Source: Klenkia soli
GTDB lineage: Bacteria > Actinomycetota > Actinomycetes > Mycobacteriales > Geodermatophilaceae
Direction of reading: 5' to 3'
Length of the DNA: 64,000 nucleotides
NCBI RefSeq assembly: GCF_900103975.1
Contig: NZ_FNIR01000004.1
Coordinates: forward strand, 124,001 to 188,000
A program made the translations under genes and the position numbers. Below are positions 55,112 through 63,796 of this stretch, piece by piece. Each line of letters begins with the position of its first letter. Within the stretch, counting starts at the first letter, position 1. The notes under the pieces are model-generated. The model saw only the letters and a program-made list of their open reading frames with translations, was not told the origin of the DNA and did not search any database.

Positions 55112-57121
55112 ATGCCGAACCCTTCAGCGCCGAAGGACCGCGACCGCCCCTGGGTGATGCGCACGTACGCGGGCCACTCGTCCCCGGTGGAGTCCAACGC
55201 CCTCTACCGCCGCAACCTGAGCAAGGGCCAGACCGGCCTCTCGGTGGCCTTCGACCTGCCCACCCAGACCGGCTACGACCCCGACGACGAGCTGGCCGTG
55301 GGCGAGGTCGGCAAGGTCGGCGTGCCGGTCAGCCACATCGGCGACATGCGGGCGCTGTTCGACGGCATCCCGCTGGACGAGATGAACACGTCGATGACCA
55401 TCAACGCCACGGCGATGTGGTTGCTGGCGCTGTACCAGGCGGTCGCCGAGGAGCACGGCCACGACATCTCGAAGCTGGCCGGCACGACGCAGAACGACAT
55501 CGTCAAGGAGTACCTGTCACGGGGCACCTACGTGTTCCCGCCGGCGCCGAGCATGCGGCTGATCACCGACATGGTGGCCTACACCGTGACGGCGCTGCCG
55601 AAGTGGAACCCGATCAACATCTGCAGCTACCACCTGCAGGAGGCCGGGGCGACGCCGGTGCAGGAGATCGCCTACGCGCTGAGCACCGCGATCGCCGTCC
55701 TGGACTCCGTGCGCGACTCGGGCCAGGTGCCGGCCGAGCGCTTCGGCGAGGTGGTCGCCCGGATCTCGTTCTTCGTCAACGCCGGGGTCCGGTTCGTCGA
55801 GGAGATGTGCAAGATGCGGGCCTTCGGCCAGCTCTGGGACGAGCTGACGGCCGAGCGGTACGGGGTGCAGGACAGGAAGCAGCGCCGGTTCCGCTACGGC
55901 GTGCAGGTCAACTCGCTGGGGCTCACCGAGGCCCAGCCCGAGAACAACGTGCAGCGCATCGTGCTGGAGATGCTCGGCGTCACGCTGTCCAAGGACGCCC
56001 GCGCCCGCGCCGTGCAGCTGCCCGCCTGGAACGAGGCGCTGGGCCTGCCCCGGCCCTGGGACCAGCAGTGGTCGCTGCGGCTGCAGCAGGTGCTGGCCTA
56101 CGAGACCGACCTGCTCGAGTACGACGACCTGTTCACCGGGTCGGTCGTGGTCGAGGGCAAGGTCGCCGAGCTGGTCGAGGGTGCCCGCGCCGAGATGGCC
56201 CGGGTGGCCGACCTCGGCGGGGCGGTGGCCGCGGTCGAGTCCGGCTACATGAAGGGCGAGCTGGTCGGGTCGCTGGCCCGCCGCCGTCGGCGGATGGAGA
56301 ACGGCGAGGACGTCGTCGTCGGGGTGAACAGGTTCGACTCCACCGAGCCCAACCCGCTCACCGCCGACCTGGACACCGCGATCCAGACGGTCGACCCCGC
56401 GGTCGAGAACGCCGCCCAGGAGGCGGTGCGCGCCTGGCGGGCCGACCGGGACGACGCCGCGGTGGCCGCCGCGCTCGAGGACCTGAAGCGGGTCGCCGGC
56501 ACCGACGAGAACCTGATGGCCGCCACCCTGGAGTGCGCCCGGGCCAAGGTCACCACCGGTGAGTGGGCCGGGGCCCTGCGCGAGGTGTTCGGCGAGTACC
56601 GGGCGCCCACCGGGGTCTCGGCCGCCAGCACCGGCGAGGCCGACGGGTCGCTGACCGACGTGCGGGAGCGGGTCCGGTCCACCGGCGAGGAGCTGGGCGG
56701 GCGGCTGCGCTTCCTGGTCGGCAAGCCCGGCCTCGACGGGCACTCCAACGGCGCCGAGCAGATCGCCGTGCGGGCCCGCGACGCCGGGTTCGAGGTGGTC
56801 TACCAGGGCATCCGGCTGACCCCGGCGCAGATCGTCTCGGCCGCGGTCGAGGAGGACGTGCACGTGGTGGGCCTGTCCGTGCTGTCCGGGTCGCACCTGC
56901 AGGTCGTGCCGGCGGTGCTCGAGGGACTGCGCGCGGCGGGTCTGGACGACGTCCCCGTGGTGGTCGGCGGCATCGTGCCCGACGCCGACGCGCGGCGGCT
57001 GCGCGAGCAGGGCGTGGCCCGGGTGTTCACCCCGAAGGACTTCGGGATGACCGACATCATGGGCCAGATCGTCGACGTCGTCCGCGAGGCGAACGGCCTC
57101 GACGCCGCGGTCCCCGCCTGA
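55112..57121 (+). CDS. Ethylmalonyl-CoA mutase-like (MeaA family) B12-dependent acyl-CoA mutase
   Basis: 669 residues. An N-terminal mutase barrel is followed by a C-terminal cobalamin domain with the base-off motif Asp542-x-His544-x-x-Gly547 and GG turn VVGGIVP. The single-chain build, the motifs MRTYAGHSSPVESNALY and GQTGLSVAFDLPTQTGYD, and the length match MeaA/ethylmalonyl-CoA mutase more than methylmalonyl-CoA mutase, which usually has two chains or a distinct N-terminus. Substrate remains inferred. An adenosyltransferase for its cofactor lies 2 kb away. No crotonyl-CoA carboxylase/reductase is in the window. Confidence 0.88.
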   Translation: MPNPSAPKDRDRPWVMRTYAGHSSPVESNALYRRNLSKGQTGLSVAFDLPTQTGYDPDDELAVGEVGKVGVPVSHIGDMRALFDGIPLDEMNTSMTINATAMWLLALYQAVAEEHGHDISKLAGTTQNDIVKEYLSRGTYVFPPAPSMRLITDMVAYTVTALPKWNPINICSYHLQEAGATPVQEIAYALSTAIAVLDSVRDSGQVPAERFGEVVARISFFVNAGVRFVEEMCKMRAFGQLWDELTAERYGVQDRKQRRFRYGVQVNSLGLTEAQPENNVQRIVLEMLGVTLSKDARARAVQLPAWNEALGLPRPWDQQWSLRLQQVLAYETDLLEYDDLFTGSVVVEGKVAELVEGARAEMARVADLGGAVAAVESGYMKGELVGSLARRRRRMENGEDVVVGVNRFDSTEPNPLTADLDTAIQTVDPAVENAAQEAVRAWRADRDDAAVAAALEDLKRVAGTDENLMAATLECARAKVTTGEWAGALREVFGEYRAPTGVSAASTGEADGSLTDVRERVRSTGEELGGRLRFLVGKPGLDGHSNGAEQIAVRARDAGFEVVYQGIRLTPAQIVSAAVEEDVHVVGLSVLSGSHLQVVPAVLEGLRAAGLDDVPVVVGGIVPDADARRLREQGVARVFTPKDFGMTDIMGQIVDVVREANGLDAAVPA

Positions 57122-57122
57122 G

Positions 57123-57163
57123 CGGAGTCGCTGCGCACCGGTTCCCGCTGCGCAGCGACTCCG
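57123..57163. terminator. Bidirectional terminator filling the mutase-DUF2071 gap
   Basis: CGGAGTCGCTGCGCA (57123-57137) pairs perfectly over 15 bp with 57149-57163 across an 11-nt loop. It occupies almost the whole 42-nt gap between the two convergent stops, so it probably ends both transcripts. Confidence 0.85.
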
Positions 57164-57889
57164 TCACCGGGTCCAGGGGCCGAAGCGGACGTCGACGCCG
57201 GGGGAGTACAGGACGCTGTCCGGCGCCCCGGTGACCGGGACGCCGGCCGCTGCGGTCAGCGACTCGTCGAGCTGCAGCACCTCGGCCCGGTGCAGCGGCC
57301 ACTCCGGGTGCTCGTTGGGCCAGTACGCCGTGCGGCCGAGGAAGCCGCGGTGCAGCCCCCAGCGGGCGGTCAGGAAGCGGTCCAGCGGTGCCGGGTCGGC
57401 GATGCGCTCGCCGACCCGGATGGCGAGCGCGCTGGAGGCACCGCGGGGCCCGGGCCAGCGCCGCCGCGACGTGTAGGTGAGCACGTCGCCGGCTCGGGCG
57501 ACCTGCATCGACGCGAAGACGTAGGGCAGCCGGGCCACCCAGCGGGCGGCCAGCACGGGCAGCAGCCGGTCCGCCTCCAGCGAGGAGAAGACGACGCCGC
57601 GGCGGCCCTGCTCGTCGACGGAGTACAGCCGGACGTTGGTCTCGGCGAACGAGCCCAGGTAGGGCAGTCCCGGGAGGCCGAAGAAGCCGATGCGGCGCAT
57701 GCGGAACGGGATGAGCCCGACGTAGGTCGCGCCGTCCACGGTGTCGGGCCGGGCGCCCGGCGGCAGGTGCGGCGCCACGAGGTCGGGGTCGACGGCCCAG
57801 TGCAGGAACGCGAGGTCCCGCCAGCCCTGGGTGAAGACGGTCGTGGTGACCGGGCGCGGGCTGACCGGCGTGACGGGTTCGGGGTGCAC
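57164..57889 (-). CDS. DUF2071 family protein
   Basis: 241 residues. The DUF2071/YqjF family is related to acetoacetate decarboxylase. Conserved segments are DLAFLHWAVDPDLV, LPPGARPDTVDG, YVGLIPFRM, SFAETNVRLY and GVVFSSLEADRLLPVLAAR. I see no catalytic lysine that clearly marks decarboxylase activity, so function is open. Cytoplasmic. GTG 57889 chosen; upstream support is weak. Divergent from the enoyl-CoA hydratase gene. Confidence 0.8.
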   Translation of the reverse strand: MHPEPVTPVSPRPVTTTVFTQGWRDLAFLHWAVDPDLVAPHLPPGARPDTVDGATYVGLIPFRMRRIGFFGLPGLPYLGSFAETNVRLYSVDEQGRRGVVFSSLEADRLLPVLAARWVARLPYVFASMQVARAGDVLTYTSRRRWPGPRGASSALAIRVGERIADPAPLDRFLTARWGLHRGFLGRTAYWPNEHPEWPLHRAEVLQLDESLTAAAGVPVTGAPDSVLYSPGVDVRFGPWTR

Positions 57890-57952
57890 GGGGACGGGAT
57901 GCCCGCGCCGACGCCCTCGACACCGGATCGCCGGCGTGGTGTGGTCGACGTC

Positions 57953-58738
57953 ATGAGCGGTGGCATGGGCGAGCTGGCAGCACCCCGGGTCCAGCGGGAC
58001 GGCGACGTCGTCACGATCACGATGTGCCGGCCCTCGCGGCGCAACGCGCTCTCCCGCGAGCACCTCACCCAGCTGCTGGCCGCGGTCACCGAGACCGCCG
58101 GCACCGACGCGACCGCGGTCGTGCTGGCCGCCGAGGGGCCGGTGTTCAGCGCCGGGCACGACTTCGCCGACGTGGCGGGGGCGCCGCTGGCCGACGTGCG
58201 GTCGCTGCTGGTGCTGTGCACCGAGCTGATGCAGACCCTCCACCAGGTGCCGCAGGTCGTCGTGGCCCGGGTGCACGCGCTGGCCACCGCCGCCGGGGCC
58301 CAGCTGGTGGCCTCCTGCGACCTCGCGGTGGCCGCGGAGTCGGCCGGGTTCGCCGCGCCGGGCGGCAAGGGCGGCTGGTTCTGCCACACCCCGATGGTCC
58401 CGATCGCGCGGAACGTCGGCCGCAAGCGGGCGATGGAGCTGGCGCTGACCGGCGACGTCATCGACGCCCGCACGGCGCTGGACTGGGGTCTGGTCAACCG
58501 GGTGGTGCCCGACGACCAGCTCGACGACGCCGTCGCCGAGCTGGTGCACCGGGCCACCCGGGGCTCGCGGGCGTCGAAGGCGTGGGGCAAGCAGGCGATG
58601 TACGCCCAGCTGGACCGGCCCGAGGCCGAGGCCTACCTGCAGGCGGTCGAGACGATGGCCGCGGCCTCGCAGCTGGACGGCGCCCGCGAGGGCATGGCGG
58701 CGTTCCTGGGCAAGCGCCCCGCGGTCTGGACCGACTGA
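57953..58738 (+). CDS. Enoyl-CoA hydratase/isomerase family protein
   Basis: 261 residues of the crotonase fold. The oxyanion-hole strand FSAGHDFADVAG and the VHALATAAGAQLVASCDLAVAAESA helix are clear. The usual second catalytic Glu region reads APGGKGGWFCHTP, so the hydratase Glu pair is not obvious and the substrate may be atypical; domain ECHDC3-like proteins share this pattern. Position after a B12 mutase suggests acyl-CoA metabolism. ATG 57953 chosen; another in-frame ATG lies four codons later. Confidence 0.82.
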   Translation: MSGGMGELAAPRVQRDGDVVTITMCRPSRRNALSREHLTQLLAAVTETAGTDATAVVLAAEGPVFSAGHDFADVAGAPLADVRSLLVLCTELMQTLHQVPQVVVARVHALATAAGAQLVASCDLAVAAESAGFAAPGGKGGWFCHTPMVPIARNVGRKRAMELALTGDVIDARTALDWGLVNRVVPDDQLDDAVAELVHRATRGSRASKAWGKQAMYAQLDRPEAEAYLQAVETMAAASQLDGAREGMAAFLGKRPAVWTD

Positions 58739-58744
58739 CCTCCC

Positions 58745-61700
58745 TCATCGGAAGTCCCGCGAGGTCGTCTGCACGGTGATGGCCAGCTTCTCGATGCGGT
58801 CGGCGACCAGGTTGACCACGCGCTGGTTCCGCTCGACCCGCCCGCGGACCACCAGCGCCCCGGACTCGCGGGCGACCCGGCGGTACCGGGCCCACACCCC
58901 GGCCGACACGATCACGTTGACCAGCCCGGTCTCGTCCTCCAGGTTGAGGAAGGTGGTGCCCCCCGCGGTCGCCGGCCGCTGCCGGTGGGTCACCACCCCG
59001 CCGACCAGCACCCGGGTCTCCGGGACCGCCCGGGCCAGCTCCACCGCCGACAGCACCCCGGCGGCCCGCAGGTGCGCCCGCACGTGCTGGACCGGGTGGC
59101 TGTCGGGGGAGATGGCGGTGGCCCACAGGTCGGCCATCGTCTGCTCGGCGCCGCTCATGCCCGGCAGCACCGGGGGGGCCTCGTCGCCGGCGGTGCCCGG
59201 CAACCGGTCCGGGCGCTCGCGGGCGGCCCGGCCGGCCTCCCACAACGCCTGACGGCGGGACATGCCCAGCGGGTCGAACGCACCGGCCGTGGCCAGCGCC
59301 TCGAGCTGGGGGGTGGTCAGCCCGACCCGCCGGGCCAGGTCGGCCATCGAGGCGAACGGTCCGGCGGCGTCCCGGTCGGCCACGATGCGGGTGGCGAGGT
59401 CGGTGCCGATGGACCGCACCCCGGCCAACCCCAGCCGGACGGCGAACGCGCCGTCGCGCCGGTGGTCGTCGGTGTCGAAGGGGGCGTCGGGGTCGAACTC
59501 GCCGGCGGGCGGCTGGTCGCCGGCCAGGCACGCGGGGTCCCCGGTCGGGTGGGGTGTGCCGGCGTCGAGCCGTTCGAGGTCGGCGTGCACCCCGGACCGG
59601 TGGATGTCCGGGGTGCGCACCTGCACGCCGTGCCGGCGGGCGTCGGCGACCAGCGACTGGGGGGAGTAGAAGCCCATCGGCTGGGCGCGCAGCAGCGCGG
59701 CGAGGAACGCCGCCGGGTGGTGCAGCTTGACCCAGCTGGACACGTAGACCAGCAGCGCGAAGCTGATCGAGTGGCTCTCGGCGAAGCCGAAGTTCGCGAA
59801 CGCCTCGATCTTGGCGTAGATGTCGTCGGCCAGGCCCCCGGTGATGCCGTGGGAGGCCATGCCGGCGAACAGCGTCTCCTTGAGCCGGCCAATCTTCTCC
59901 TTGCCGCGCTTGGAGCCCATCGCCCGGCGCAGCAGGTCGGCGTCGTCACCGCTGCACCCGCCGACGGCCTGCGCGATCTGCATGAGCTGCTCCTGGAACA
60001 GCGGGACGCCCAGGGTGCGCGCGAGCACCGGCTCCAGCAGCGGGTGCGGGTAGGTCACCGGCTCCTGGCCCAGCTTGCGCCGGATGTAGGGGTGCACCGC
60101 CCCGCCCTGGATCGGGCCGGGACGGATCAGCGCGATCTCGATGACCAGGTGGTAGAACTCCCGCGGCCGCAGCCGGGGCAGGGTGCCCATCTGGGCCCGG
60201 CTCTCGACCTGGAAGACCCCGATCGAGTCGGCCCGGCAGAGCATGTCGTAGACGCCGGGCTCCTCCTTGGGCACGGAGTCCAGCGTCAGGTGCTCGCCGG
60301 TGTGCTCGGCCACCAGGTCGAAGCAGTACTGCAGGGCGGCCAGCATGCCCAGGCCCAGCAGGTCGAACTTGACCAGCCCCATCGAGGCGCAGTCGTCCTT
60401 GTCCCACTGCAGCACGGTGCGCTGCTCCTTGCGGGCGTGCTCGATCGGGCACACCTCGCCCACCGGCCGGTCGGTGAGCACCATGCCGCCGGAGTGGATG
60501 CCCAGGTGCCGGGGGAAGCCCAGCAGCTGCCCGGCCAGCTCGACCACGGCCGGCGGGATGTCGTGGTCGGCGGTGGTGGTGGCCACCGATCCCCACGACT
60601 CGACCTGCTTGGACCAGGCGTCCTGCTGGCCGGTGCTGTGGCCCAGGGCCTTGGCGACGTCGCGGACGGCCAGCTTGGGCCGGTAGGTGATCACGTTGGC
60701 GACCTGCGCGGCGTTGCGGCGGCCGTACTTCGCGTAGACGTGCTGGATGACCTCCTCGCGGCGGTCGGAGTCGAAGTCGACGTCGATGTCGGGCTCCTCC
60801 TCGCGGGTGGTGGCCAGGAACCGCTCGAAGGGCAGCCCGAACCGCACCGGGTCGACCGCGGTGATGTGCAGCAGGTAGCAGACCAGCGAGTTGGCCGCCG
60901 AGCCCCGGCCCTGGCAGAGGATCCGCTTCGCCCGGGCCACGGCGACCAGGTCGTGCACGATGAGGAAGTAGCCGGGGAAGTCCTTCTCGGCGATCACCGC
61001 CAGCTCGCGGTCCAGCCGGTCGGCGTAGACCCGCTCGGTCTGCGGGGAGCGGGTGCCCGGGGGGCCGAACCGCTCGATCAATCCCCGCAGGCTCAGCTCC
61101 CGCAGCCAGGACATCGGGCTGTGCCCCGCGGGGATCTCCATCCGCGGCAGCCTCGGCCTGGCCGCTTCCAGCGGGAACGCCAGCTCGTCGGCGATCTGCA
61201 CCGACCGGGCCACCGCGCCGGGGTACCGGGCGAACCGGGCCGCCATCTCGGCGCCGGACCGCAGGTGCGCGGCCCCGGCCGCGGTCAGCCAGCCGTCCAT
61301 GTCGGCCAGCGAGCGCCGGGCCCGGACGGCGGCCAGCGCCCCGGCCAGCCGGCGGCCGGCCGGGGTGGCCACGTGCACGTTGCCCGTGGCCACCACCGGC
61401 AGGCCGGCCCGGGCGGCGAGCCCGGCGACCGCGTCGTTGGCCCGGCTGTCGGTCGGGTGCCCGTGGTCGAACAGCTCGGCCACCACGTGGTCCCGGCCGA
61501 ACAGCGCGACCAACCGCTCGAGCTCGGCCGACGCGGCGTCCAGGCCACCGGTGGCCAACGCGGTGCGGACGGCGCCCTTGCGGCAGCCGGTGAGCACCAC
61601 CCAGTCACCGGCCCCCGCGGCCGCGAGCTCCTCGAGGTCGTAGACCGGCCGGCCCTTCTCCGCCCCGCGCAGCTGGGCCTCGGTGATCGCCGCGGACAGC

Positions 61701-62170
61701 CGGTGGTGGCCCGCCGCGCCGCGGGCCAGCACCAGCAGGTGGGTGCCCACCGGGTCGGCCACCCCCTGCTGGGGGCCGGGTAGCCCCAGGGACAGCTCGG
61801 CACCCACCACGGTGGGCAGGTGGTGGGCCCGCGCGGCGTCGGCGGCCCGGACCACCCCGTAGAACCCGTCGTGGTCGGTGACCGCCAGCGCGTGCAGGCC
61901 CAGCCGGACCGCCTCGGCCACCAGCTCCTCGGGGTGGCTGGCGCCGTCCAGGAAGCTGAAGTTGGTGTGGCAGTGCAGCTCGGCGTAGGGCACGACCGGG
62001 CGGTCGGGCTCCTGCGGCCGGTGCTCGGGCGGCGGGTCGTAGGGCTGCCGCTTGCGCGACCAGGCCGGGCTGTCACCGCCGTCGCCGGTGCCCGGGGTGC
62101 CGGGCCGGTGCCGGTCGGAGAGCGTGCGCTCGAGCTCCGACCACGGGATGGGCGGGTTCTGCCAGCCCAT
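58745..62170 (-). CDS. dnaE2: Error-prone DNA polymerase III alpha subunit DnaE2
   Basis: 1141 residues, C-family polymerase. An N-terminal PHP domain (YAELHCHTNFSFLDG) is followed by the palm with catalytic Asp residues in EPDIDVDFDSDRREEV, the fingers, a helix-hairpin region, and a C-terminal OB domain (LVGGVVTHRQRPATAGGTTF). DnaE2 does mutagenic lesion bypass with ImuB and ImuA' in the SOS response. ATG follows AGGAGG by about 8 nt and 15 nt after the imuB stop. The first ~60 residues before the PHP domain are a Pro/Arg-rich tail. Confidence 0.95.
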   Translation of the reverse strand: MGWQNPPIPWSELERTLSDRHRPGTPGTGDGGDSPAWSRKRQPYDPPPEHRPQEPDRPVVPYAELHCHTNFSFLDGASHPEELVAEAVRLGLHALAVTDHDGFYGVVRAADAARAHHLPTVVGAELSLGLPGPQQGVADPVGTHLLVLARGAAGHHRLSAAITEAQLRGAEKGRPVYDLEELAAAGAGDWVVLTGCRKGAVRTALATGGLDAASAELERLVALFGRDHVVAELFDHGHPTDSRANDAVAGLAARAGLPVVATGNVHVATPAGRRLAGALAAVRARRSLADMDGWLTAAGAAHLRSGAEMAARFARYPGAVARSVQIADELAFPLEAARPRLPRMEIPAGHSPMSWLRELSLRGLIERFGPPGTRSPQTERVYADRLDRELAVIAEKDFPGYFLIVHDLVAVARAKRILCQGRGSAANSLVCYLLHITAVDPVRFGLPFERFLATTREEEPDIDVDFDSDRREEVIQHVYAKYGRRNAAQVANVITYRPKLAVRDVAKALGHSTGQQDAWSKQVESWGSVATTTADHDIPPAVVELAGQLLGFPRHLGIHSGGMVLTDRPVGEVCPIEHARKEQRTVLQWDKDDCASMGLVKFDLLGLGMLAALQYCFDLVAEHTGEHLTLDSVPKEEPGVYDMLCRADSIGVFQVESRAQMGTLPRLRPREFYHLVIEIALIRPGPIQGGAVHPYIRRKLGQEPVTYPHPLLEPVLARTLGVPLFQEQLMQIAQAVGGCSGDDADLLRRAMGSKRGKEKIGRLKETLFAGMASHGITGGLADDIYAKIEAFANFGFAESHSISFALLVYVSSWVKLHHPAAFLAALLRAQPMGFYSPQSLVADARRHGVQVRTPDIHRSGVHADLERLDAGTPHPTGDPACLAGDQPPAGEFDPDAPFDTDDHRRDGAFAVRLGLAGVRSIGTDLATRIVADRDAAGPFASMADLARRVGLTTPQLEALATAGAFDPLGMSRRQALWEAGRAARERPDRLPGTAGDEAPPVLPGMSGAEQTMADLWATAISPDSHPVQHVRAHLRAAGVLSAVELARAVPETRVLVGGVVTHRQRPATAGGTTFLNLEDETGLVNVIVSAGVWARYRRVARESGALVVRGRVERNQRVVNLVADRIEKLAITVQTTSRDFR

Positions 62171-62185
62171 CAGGGCGCCTCCTGC

Positions 62186-63754
62186 TCAGTCATAGCGGGC
62201 CTCGACCCACCAGCGGGCATCGGCGTCGACCAGCAGCAGCCACGCACTGCCGTCGACGGCGACCACCTGGAACCGGGCCAGCCGCCCGGCCGCGTCGTCC
62301 TCCCACCACCGCTCGTCGACCGCCCACGGGCCGGCCCACGCCTGGATCGGCTGCCAGCCGGTGGGCCAGCCCTCCCGCGGCCGGCCGGCCGCCGCGATCC
62401 GGAGCCGGCAGGGCGCGGCCGACAGCACCCCGCGCTCGTCGACGGCCACCGGTGCGTCGTCCGGGCCGACCACCACGGCGCCCTCGGGCCGCGGCAGCAC
62501 GGTGGCCGGCAGCGGCGGGGGGAGCTGCCCGGGCCAGGGCCGGTCGCCGGGACGGCGGGGGAGCGGCCGGTCCCCCCACGGCACGAAGGTCAGCCGGTCG
62601 GCCGGGCCCCGACCACCACCCACCACGGCCGTGCCGACGGCGTGGTGGCCCAGCCGGCCCTGCATGCGGGTCAGCGCCCGGTGCAGCTGCTCGTCCGGTG
62701 CCCCGCCCCACAACCCGTCGGCCTGCTCGCCGTGCGGCACGACGTCCTCGGGCACCAGGTCGACGCGGGCGACCGGGCCGACCAGCCCGCCCCCGCCCAG
62801 CTGCCAGCGCACCCGGTCGACGACGTCGGCGGCGGTGAAGAACCGGGGGTGCAGCCAGGTGCGGGTGACCAGCCCCCCGCGGTCGTCGCGGGTCTCCACC
62901 CGCAGCCCGGTGCAGACCAGGACCTGGTCGGCGAGCGCTGCGACGAAGGCGTCGGCGGTGGCGCGGAGGGTGAACGCCACCTGGTCCACCCGGTCCAGCG
63001 GGGGGTCGAACTCGACCACCCGGGTCAGCTCGGGCGGTGCCTCGCGGCGCTGGTGCCGCTGCTCGTCGACCCCCCGGGCCAGCCGGTGGGCCCGGACGCC
63101 GTCGGCGCCGAACCGGGCGGACACGACGGCGACCTCGAGCTCGGCGAAGGCCCCCACCGTGCGCAGCCCGAGCCGGCGCAGCAGGTCGACGGCGGCGGGG
63201 TCGCCCAGCAGCGGGCCGAGCACGTCCACCGGCAACCCGGCGAGGAACGCCGCGGAGCCCCCGGTGCCCACCACCCGGGTGCGGGCGGCCGCCGGGTCGG
63301 CGGCGCGGGCGGCCTGCTCGGCGACGAACGGGCCGTCGGCCACCCCGGCGCGGGCACCGTGGACGCCGGCGTCGCCCACGCCGACCAGCACGGCGGCCGC
63401 GGCGTGCTCCTCGCCGCCCAGGTAGCGGCTGAGCCCCCCGGCCCGGACCGCGCAGGTGCCCGGCCGCACGACCTGCACGCCGGGGGCGATCGCCTCGACC
63501 GCGCCGAGCACCGGCTCGAAGGCGCGGGCCTCGAGCCGCGGGTCGTGCGGGAGGACGACCAGCTCGGGGCAGCGCGACTGCGCCTCGCGGATCCGCAGCC
63601 CGCGCCGCAGCCCGGTGGACCGGGCCGCGGCCGAGACGGCCAGCAACCGGCCGGCCTCCACCACCGCGACCGGTGCGCCGGACCCGACCCCGGCCGCCTG
63701 ACGGGCCGCGGTGACCGGCCAGTCCGGGCACCACAGCACCAGTGTCCTGCTCAC
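62186..63754 (-). CDS. imuB: ImuB, Y-family polymerase-like mutasome subunit
   Basis: 522 residues, related to Y-family polymerases but catalytically dead: the first metal-binding Asp motif is replaced by WCPDWPVTAA, and the SxDE motif of Pol IV is absent. The helix-hairpin-helix (LRRLGLRTVGAFAEL), little-finger region and a C-terminal tail remain. In mycobacteria ImuB carries a beta-clamp motif and recruits DnaE2 and ImuA'. The GTG start is the fourth in a 14-bp tandem array and lies 4 nt into the mini-ORF chain described separately. Confidence 0.93.
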   Translation of the reverse strand: MSRTLVLWCPDWPVTAARQAAGVGSGAPVAVVEAGRLLAVSAAARSTGLRRGLRIREAQSRCPELVVLPHDPRLEARAFEPVLGAVEAIAPGVQVVRPGTCAVRAGGLSRYLGGEEHAAAAVLVGVGDAGVHGARAGVADGPFVAEQAARAADPAAARTRVVGTGGSAAFLAGLPVDVLGPLLGDPAAVDLLRRLGLRTVGAFAELEVAVVSARFGADGVRAHRLARGVDEQRHQRREAPPELTRVVEFDPPLDRVDQVAFTLRATADAFVAALADQVLVCTGLRVETRDDRGGLVTRTWLHPRFFTAADVVDRVRWQLGGGGLVGPVARVDLVPEDVVPHGEQADGLWGGAPDEQLHRALTRMQGRLGHHAVGTAVVGGGRGPADRLTFVPWGDRPLPRRPGDRPWPGQLPPPLPATVLPRPEGAVVVGPDDAPVAVDERGVLSAAPCRLRIAAAGRPREGWPTGWQPIQAWAGPWAVDERWWEDDAAGRLARFQVVAVDGSAWLLLVDADARWWVEARYD

Positions 63755-63796
63755 GGGGTCCTGCTCACGGGGTCCTGCTCATGGGGTCCTGCTCAC
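63745..63796 (-). repeat. 14-bp tandem repeat forming mini-ORF chain at the imuA'-imuB junction
   Basis: Three full and one partial 14-bp units. Read on the minus strand they make three overlapping six-codon ORFs: GTG-AGC-AGG-ACC-CCA-TGA from 63796, ATG-AGC-AGG-ACC-CCG-TGA from 63782, and GTG-AGC-AGG-ACC-CCG-TGA from 63768. Each stop overlaps the next start by 4 nt, the first start overlaps the imuA' TGA, and the last stop overlaps the imuB GTG. Each unit also has AGGA 4 nt before the next start. Confidence 0.9.

Noticed and set aside
58985-61783. A 932-codon open frame on the + strand opposite dnaE2
   Set aside because: Mirror of the conserved dnaE2 frame; Arg/Gly/Gln-rich composition and no recognisable domain.
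63745-63796. CRISPR-type array
   Set aside because: Units are 14 bp with no spacers and lie across a gene junction; no cas genes are present anywhere in the window.
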